Part shown: positions 61,101-64,000 of the stretch, piece after piece
Position numbering within the stretch: the first letter of the stretch is position 1
Layout: each line of letters opens with the position of its first letter
Origin: Planctomycetota bacterium
GTDB taxonomy: Bacteria > Planctomycetota > B15-G4
Reading direction: 5' to 3'
DNA length: 64,000 bases
Assembly (NCBI GenBank): GCA_029259695.1
Contig: JAJDEQ010000069.1
Coordinates: 1 to 64,000, forward strand
Made by a program: the position numbers and the translations under genes
The notes under the pieces: generated by a model
Databases searched by the model: none
What the model saw: only the letters and a program-made list of their open reading frames with translations
Told to the model about the DNA's origin: nothing

Positions 61101-62132
61101 TCCGGCTTCCACCGGCAGGCCGGCATCGAAGGTGATGCGCGCCAGCTCGTGCGCTGTGAGCGGCGTCTGCTCGAGGGTGAGCGATTGCTCGAAGCGCTGC
61201 ATGCACTCCTCGACCAGGCTGCCGGCATCGAGGCACTGTCGCAGCAGCCTGCCCAGGGTCTGCAACTGGACGTTGTCCAGCGCGTGCGGCGCGCAGGCCG
61301 CGAGGCCCAGGATGTCCTCGGGGGCGAACAGGTTCGTCTCCGCGAAAGCGGCGAACTGCGACTTGGGCTTGGGGGGGCCGGCCTGCAGCGACTTGAGCAG
61401 TTGGGCGTAGGCCGCCCTGCCGGTGTCCCCCTCCAGTTCGGCCAGGTATGTGTCGACCGCGACCCAGTCACCCAGCGTGACGTACCGCTGGAAGAGCTGG
61501 AGCTCCACTTCGAGCGCCTTCCTCAGTGCTGCGAGCCGCGCGGCGGCGGCCGTAGCCGTGGCGGCCTGCTCCGGCGTCGGTGCCGCGACGGTGGGGACGT
61601 CGGTGTCGGTCGTGTCGGTCGTGTCGGCTGAGTCGGCTGAGTCGGCTGAGTCGGCTGTGTCGGCTGTGTCGGCTGTGTCGGTCGTGCCGGTGGTGTCGGT
61701 GGTGTCGGTGGTGTCGGCGGGAACGGCGGTGTCGGTCGCAGGTGCCGTACCGGGACCCGCGTCGTCGGCGCCCTGGGCGTCCGTCGTTCCGGGAGAACCG
61801 TCGGCATTCGTTTCGACCGCGTCGGCGTCGGCCGGGGGCGCGACCTCCGGGGGGATCTCCACCGGCTTTGGCGCCGGCTTGGACCAGATGTCGAGGATGG
61901 CCGACGGGCGTCGATCGAAGCTGAGCGCCTTGAGTCGCTTCAGCCGATCCGGATCGCCGCTCGCACCGTCGCCGGGCGGGGTCGGGTTCCCCGGTGTGGC
62001 ATCGACCGGTGTGCCCAGGCCATGGATCACGAGACCCTCGGCGAGCAGCGCCTCGATCTCGACCCGTTGCTGCGCGGTCGCGGCGGTCGCCAGGACCAGT
62101 GCCGCGAACGCGAGGATGATTGGCTGTCTCAT
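58173..62132 (-). CDS. Exported 1319-aa helical-repeat protein of a Bat-like locus
   Basis: Signal peptide MRQPIILAFAALVLATAATA|QQ. Low-complexity Pro/Asp/Thr region at about 85-180, with the stretch encoded by the 9-bp tandem array (TTDTTDTTGTTDTADTADT ... SADSADTT). Then about 900 residues of TPR-like or alpha-solenoid helices (for example ALFQ-type AELYAAGLAERPEDEETSRP, LTLARAAVLHDENNYAQEIA), two beta-rich regions near 950-1200 (NIDGPDRVGHGEPFGLLVNI, LPPLRFDLDFLDTTGYAVLP), and one transmembrane helix at about 1218-1238 (WAVGLGALLVLVVVAVSI) with a short cytoplasmic tail. The layout of a large periplasmic protein with one C-terminal TM, next to TPR-like and vWA proteins, resembles BatD in position and general topology, though I see no clear BatD domain match. 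Confidence 0.8.
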   Translation of the reverse strand: MRQPIILAFAALVLATAATAQQRVEIEALLAEGLVIHGLGTPVDATPGNPTPPGDGASGDPDRLKRLKALSFDRRPSAILDIWSKPAPKPVEIPPEVAPPADADAVETNADGSPGTTDAQGADDAGPGTAPATDTAVPADTTDTTDTTGTTDTADTADTADSADSADSADTTDTTDTDVPTVAAPTPEQAATATAAAARLAALRKALEVELQLFQRYVTLGDWVAVDTYLAELEGDTGRAAYAQLLKSLQAGPPKPKSQFAAFAETNLFAPEDILGLAACAPHALDNVQLQTLGRLLRQCLDAGSLVEECMQRFEQSLTLEQTPLTAHELARITFDAGLPVEAGRFLPELGQAIADDDRPALNMIARHYLARHERDGERADLETVWRATQAALALGTIEKEDKQEALKRAVEIAPRLREELGAAWLDESFTTRPGRGMEILATIGGAAAAGFIDQGRDADARFKTLQLQTTAADALLAAAPERADEWRETLNVLAVNWLREAEFTYKYDESTQRGPQLERDYYGNFFYNQYRPSNSNQRPTPLRADDVLDIRPSETWIALIDGAVRPRFDMLTAQLLLKVNEESDAFPFIERVADVYPERAEELVNEFLRVWARNHNPNSENQRSNQYVFFYGFEQRANAIPLTRSKQQRNLAELAEWIARLRQLPIDDLDEALVANCFTAAHSVAEVYRVETIESVFGAMQELEPETMAELVHRMRSNLVGVWRDPSVQKDKQTRRRQKDIQNEILRGYEVALSVADRGLADHPDDWALTLARAAVLHDENNYAQEIARSSDFAARREAAFAEFARAAELYAAGLAERPEDEETSRPYDTWFYAALGACDLGAVTHEQQPVGAQFPAIRAALSALPDEAAERHTGQFANTLFTRMSSVSPDVKFRYVRHGLDIAGDHERAELAREVYDYYKDLVTEIRLETNIDGPDRVGHGEPFGLLVNIRHTREIEREAGGFAKYLVNQNNQGFSYNYGRPTEDYRDKFEEAARESLDEHFEVLSVTFNHPDTHSRAVEEYGWRVTPYAYVLLQARGPQIDRVPPLRFDLDFLDTTGYAVLPVESAPRPIDATQRSTDVPFANLELVQTLDERQANEGRLVLEVKASATGLVPELETLADLGSEGFEVASIDDQGVSVIEFDQEGDGIGILSERSWQIVLHAEEDLVELPETFHFASTKVDGAELLYQRYVDADLETVEPVVSLAASYGERDLGSITRWAVGLGALLVLVVVAVSIARRPRQRALADDRFRMPETLSAFTVIGLLRDIDSQNGISAEHRRELQTQISQLEEHYFRNDGGADPDLRTLAETWVGRAS
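61602..61718 (+). repeat. 9-bp tandem array, 13 units, inside the 1319-aa gene
   Basis: Thirteen consecutive 9-bp units of pattern NGNGTCGGY on the plus strand (for example TGAGTCGGC three times at 61629-61655, TGTGTCGGC at 61656-61673, GGTGTCGGT at 61692-61709). On the coding strand each unit adds A/T-D-T/S. Because the unit is a multiple of three, slippage changes length without breaking the frame. Confidence 0.9.
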
Positions 62133-62486
62133 CGCAATGCCCCTGTCGTTGATTCGCTTGCCGTGCAGCTCCGACGGGCGACCCGGGGAGCTGACGGGCT
62201 CTCGGCGCTGACGCCCGGTCTCACGGCGGCGTCGAACCGATCTGCGCCGCCGTCGTTGCGCGGCACGACACGAGTCCGGAGTGCTCCGTGCGCGTGTATC
62301 CCGGACCCGTGTATCCCGGACGACCGGCCCGGAAACCGTCGTGCGTCCGTCACGCCCCGCGCGTCGTCAGGATCCTGACCCGTCCGGTGGCGGCCCCGAG
62401 CTCGCGCCGCGCGCGTCTGCAGGTTGCTTCCCGTTCCCATTCGGCTTCTTGTTTCCGCCGCGACCGCGGCCGGATCCGCAGCCGCG
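62133..62486. other. Intergenic region between TPR-like gene and 1319-aa gene
   Basis: No credible gene in this 354-bp region; a minus-strand frame is Arg/Ser-rich with no ribosome site. It has a 14-bp direct repeat, CGTGTATCCCGGAC, at 62293-62306 and 62308-62321 (15-bp spacing), about one and a half helical turns, which could be an operator-like site or a simple duplication. Presumably carries the promoter of the 1319-aa gene. Confidence 0.45.
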
Positions 62487-63122
62487 TCACTGGCTGGGGA
62501 GGGGCAGGCCCTGCAGCTCGGTGAGGTCCATGCGCGCGAGCCGCACCGTGGCTTCGAGATCTTCGCGGCTGGCTTGCAGCAGCTCGTCGTCGCCGCGGGA
62601 CTCGGCTCGCTGGGCGAGCAGCTTGTAGGTCTGCCGGGCGGCCTCGATCGGCGGCTCCCAGTCCTCGCGCCCCCGACCCTCGAGGCGCATGAGCCAGGTC
62701 ATGTAGTACTGCGAGTTGGCGAGCGTGCGCCGTGCGTCGTCGAGCAACGCGGTGTCCGCGCTCTCGTCGTCGACGAGTTCGGCCACGAGTTGTTCCAGTG
62801 CGGCGTTCGCCTCGGGCAGCTCGCTGACGTACATGCGGCACTTCGAGTGCTCGAGCGTGATGCTGCGGCGTTCGTCCACGCGTTCGTGCGGGAGCAGGTT
62901 CAGCGCGTCTTCGTAGGCGGCCTCGGCGCGGGTCCAGTCGTCGAGCGCTCGCAGCTGGCCTTCGCTCGCGGTGAGTCGGGCTGCGCGCTCGGCGTGGACC
63001 TCGGCCACGTTCACCAGTTCGGCGACACGGTCCAGGCGCAGTCGATCCTGGCCGGGGCCGTAGTGGTACGACACGCCCGCGACGGGCAACAACAACCAGA
63101 CTGTGAGCAGGAGCTTTCTCAT
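62487..63122 (-). CDS. TPR-like exported protein of the Bat-like locus (211 aa)
   Basis: Signal or anchor segment at 1-20 (MRKLLLTVWLLLPVAGVSYH), then all-helical sequence with repeat-like pairs: LDDWTRAEAAYEDALNLLPH, ERRSITLEHSKCRMYVSELP, DTALLDDARRTLANSQYYMT, and PPIEAARQTYKLLAQRAES. These are TPR-like in spacing, though degenerate. In Bat loci a TPR protein accompanies one or two vWA proteins. Its place between the vWA gene and the 1319-aa gene, all on the minus strand, supports that assignment. Confidence 0.75.
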   Translation of the reverse strand: MRKLLLTVWLLLPVAGVSYHYGPGQDRLRLDRVAELVNVAEVHAERAARLTASEGQLRALDDWTRAEAAYEDALNLLPHERVDERRSITLEHSKCRMYVSELPEANAALEQLVAELVDDESADTALLDDARRTLANSQYYMTWLMRLEGRGREDWEPPIEAARQTYKLLAQRAESRGDDELLQASREDLEATVRLARMDLTELQGLPLPSQ

Positions 63123-63288
63123 GCGTGCTTCCTTCTCCCTTTCGACAGATCGGGGCAGCCACCTCTTCCCGCGTTCCGGACGGGCCGGCTCGCGGAGTTC
63201 GGCGGCGTCCGATCGCCGTCGGTGATGATGAGCGGTCGGGTCGGTCTGGCCAGCGCCGGGCCCGGCTCATCGAACGTGGATTCTAACG

Positions 63289-64000
63289 TCATGTGCGGCT
63301 CCCGGAGGGGAATCCCACGCTGCGCGACGGCGGCGAGGTCCGATCCCGACCACCGGCGCTCGCCACATCGGGAGCCCTGGGGCGCATGGCCGACACCTGC
63401 GCACCGAGCACACCCGGGCGCCAGGCGGTGCCCAGGTAGTGCAGCGCCAGCGGTATCAGGGCCAGCAGGGCGGCCCCCAGCGCGCAACAGATCAGCGCGT
63501 ACTCCCGGCGCGAGAGCCGTTCCAACACGTTCTCGCCCGCGCTGCGCGTGAGGTCGCCGATCAGGGTGGAGGCCAGGTGCTTCTCGTTCCCGTTGTGGAA
63601 CGTGCCGCCCAGCCGGGTTGCGATCTGACGCAGGGTCGAGACGTCCTGGCGCGATTGACGGCCGTCGATGAACGTCCCCCGTTGGGCGTCGCCGACGCCG
63701 ATCACGACGACGTCGCGCACCGAAGCCGGCATGCTCGGCATGCCCTTGGTCGGCACGGTGTCGCCGTCGCTCAGCACGAGCACGGTGGTGCTGCCCGGGT
63801 TCCAGGGGTGCGCGATGCGAGCCGCTTCCTCGAGGCCATCGAACAGGCGCGTCTTGCCCGCCGGGAAGGCGAAGTGCATCGGCAGGTCGCCGAGCACGTT
63901 GCGCACCACGTCCACGTCGTGCGTGTCGACCACCACCGGCTTGGCGCCGTTGTACGTGGCCACCACGGAGATGCGGTACTGCTCGAGCGGGACGCGACGG
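63289..64000 (-). CDS. vWA-domain membrane protein (BatA/BatB-like), C-terminal part, cut by window edge
   Basis: The frame is open to base 64000, so the start lies outside. The visible 237 codons begin in a von Willebrand A fold (EQYRISVVATYNGAKPVVVD), continue with VLSDGDTVPTKGMPSMPASV and DVVVIGVGDAQRGTFIDGRQ, and end with one transmembrane helix (REYALICCALGAALLALIPL) and a polar tail. This is the vWA-then-TM arrangement of BatA/BatB; the MIDAS D-x-S-x-S would be in the missing part. The product sits in the inner membrane, with the vWA domain in the periplasm or cytoplasm depending on the N-terminus. It is likely first of the Bat-like genes seen here. Confidence 0.8.
   Translation of the reverse strand, partial: RRVPLEQYRISVVATYNGAKPVVVDTHDVDVVRNVLGDLPMHFAFPAGKTRLFDGLEEAARIAHPWNPGSTTVLVLSDGDTVPTKGMPSMPASVRDVVVIGVGDAQRGTFIDGRQSRQDVSTLRQIATRLGGTFHNGNEKHLASTLIGDLTRSAGENVLERLSRREYALICCALGAALLALIPLALHYLGTAWRPGVLGAQVSAMRPRAPDVASAGGRDRTSPPSRSVGFPSGSRT

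Noticed and set aside
58398-61631. A 1077-codon plus-strand frame opposite the 1319-aa gene
   Set aside because: Composition (Val/Leu/Gly/Arg/Glu) and lack of signal or ribosome site show a shadow frame; the minus-strand gene has a signal peptide, helical repeats and a TM.
61602-61718. Tandem repeats considered as a CRISPR array
   Set aside because: The units are 9 bp and contiguous with no spacers; they encode a D/T/S-rich stretch in frame.

Overview
The window is 64 kb of uniformly GC-rich bacterial DNA (strong G/C third-position bias) with no rRNA, tRNA, CRISPR array, insertion sequence or integrase that I could see. The gene content suggests a large-genome, environmental Gram-negative-type bacterium, most likely a planctomycete. 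The basis is several very large exported proteins with FG-GAP/VCBS, dockerin-like and thrombospondin-type-3-like repeats, a CRTAC1-like protein next to a di-haem DUF1111 oxidoreductase, a Bat-type vWA/TPR locus, and a C-terminal module (APFKGG ... WPAGVP ... DA-x-PVG) shared by two exported proteins. This is inference from content; there is no phylogenetic marker here that settles it.

Region by region. 1-1.2 kb: the N-terminal half of an exported beta-lactamase-family serine hydrolase (minus, cut by the window edge) and a small C-tail-anchored protein. 1.5-22.3 kb: a one-directional 21-kb block of exported proteins: a 497-aa unknown, a 324-aa helical/coiled-coil protein, two tandem collagen-like paralogs (648 and 649 aa), and two giant paralogs (about 2260 aa each). 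The giants share an N- and C-terminal scaffold but carry unrelated middle modules, one of them alpha/beta-hydrolase-like. Between the giants lie a 10-bp-stem hairpin and a short inverted FG-GAP remnant. 22.3-32.8 kb: an AEC-type transporter, an exported S41 peptidase, an exported alpha/beta hydrolase with a degenerate zincin-like N-terminal half, an MscS channel, a DUF1624 membrane acyltransferase-like protein, a NatAB-like ABC exporter, a small membrane protein and a Nudix hydrolase. 32.8-35.5 kb: an SDR-like protein, then a tight five-gene operon (DCC/DUF393 protein, ankyrin protein, 54-aa membrane protein, VOC protein, 95-aa unknown) whose genes overlap by 4 nt at three junctions and are 2 nt apart at the fourth. 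35.7-44.8 kb: an exported sialidase-like BNR protein, a probable winged-helix protein, an exported MsrB-MsrA fusion, a DUF885 metallopeptidase-like protein, an FG-GAP propeller protein and a second ABC exporter.

44.8-49.5 kb: a class II CPD photolyase, divergent from a SIR2-domain protein that is translationally coupled to a TVP38/DedA-type membrane protein (possible defence pair), then a CbpA/CbpM-like co-chaperone pair. 49.7-58.1 kb: a di-haem DUF1111 oxidoreductase followed by a CRTAC1/UnbV FG-GAP protein, a 1-kb gene-poor stretch, and an FN3-containing exported protein with clan GH-A-like catalytic motifs. 58.2-64 kb: a Bat-like locus (vWA protein with C-terminal TM, cut by the window edge; TPR-like protein; 1319-aa exported helical-repeat protein carrying a 13 x 9-bp tandem array).

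Overall theme: most coding capacity goes to export, to surface or extracellular repeat proteins, and to envelope maintenance or stress (MscS, MsrBA, photolyase, Nudix, Bat). The strongest candidates for something new are the giant-scaffold pair with swapped middle modules, the SIR2-TVP38 pair, the compact DCC-ankyrin-VOC operon, and the shared C-terminal module that may be a sorting signal.
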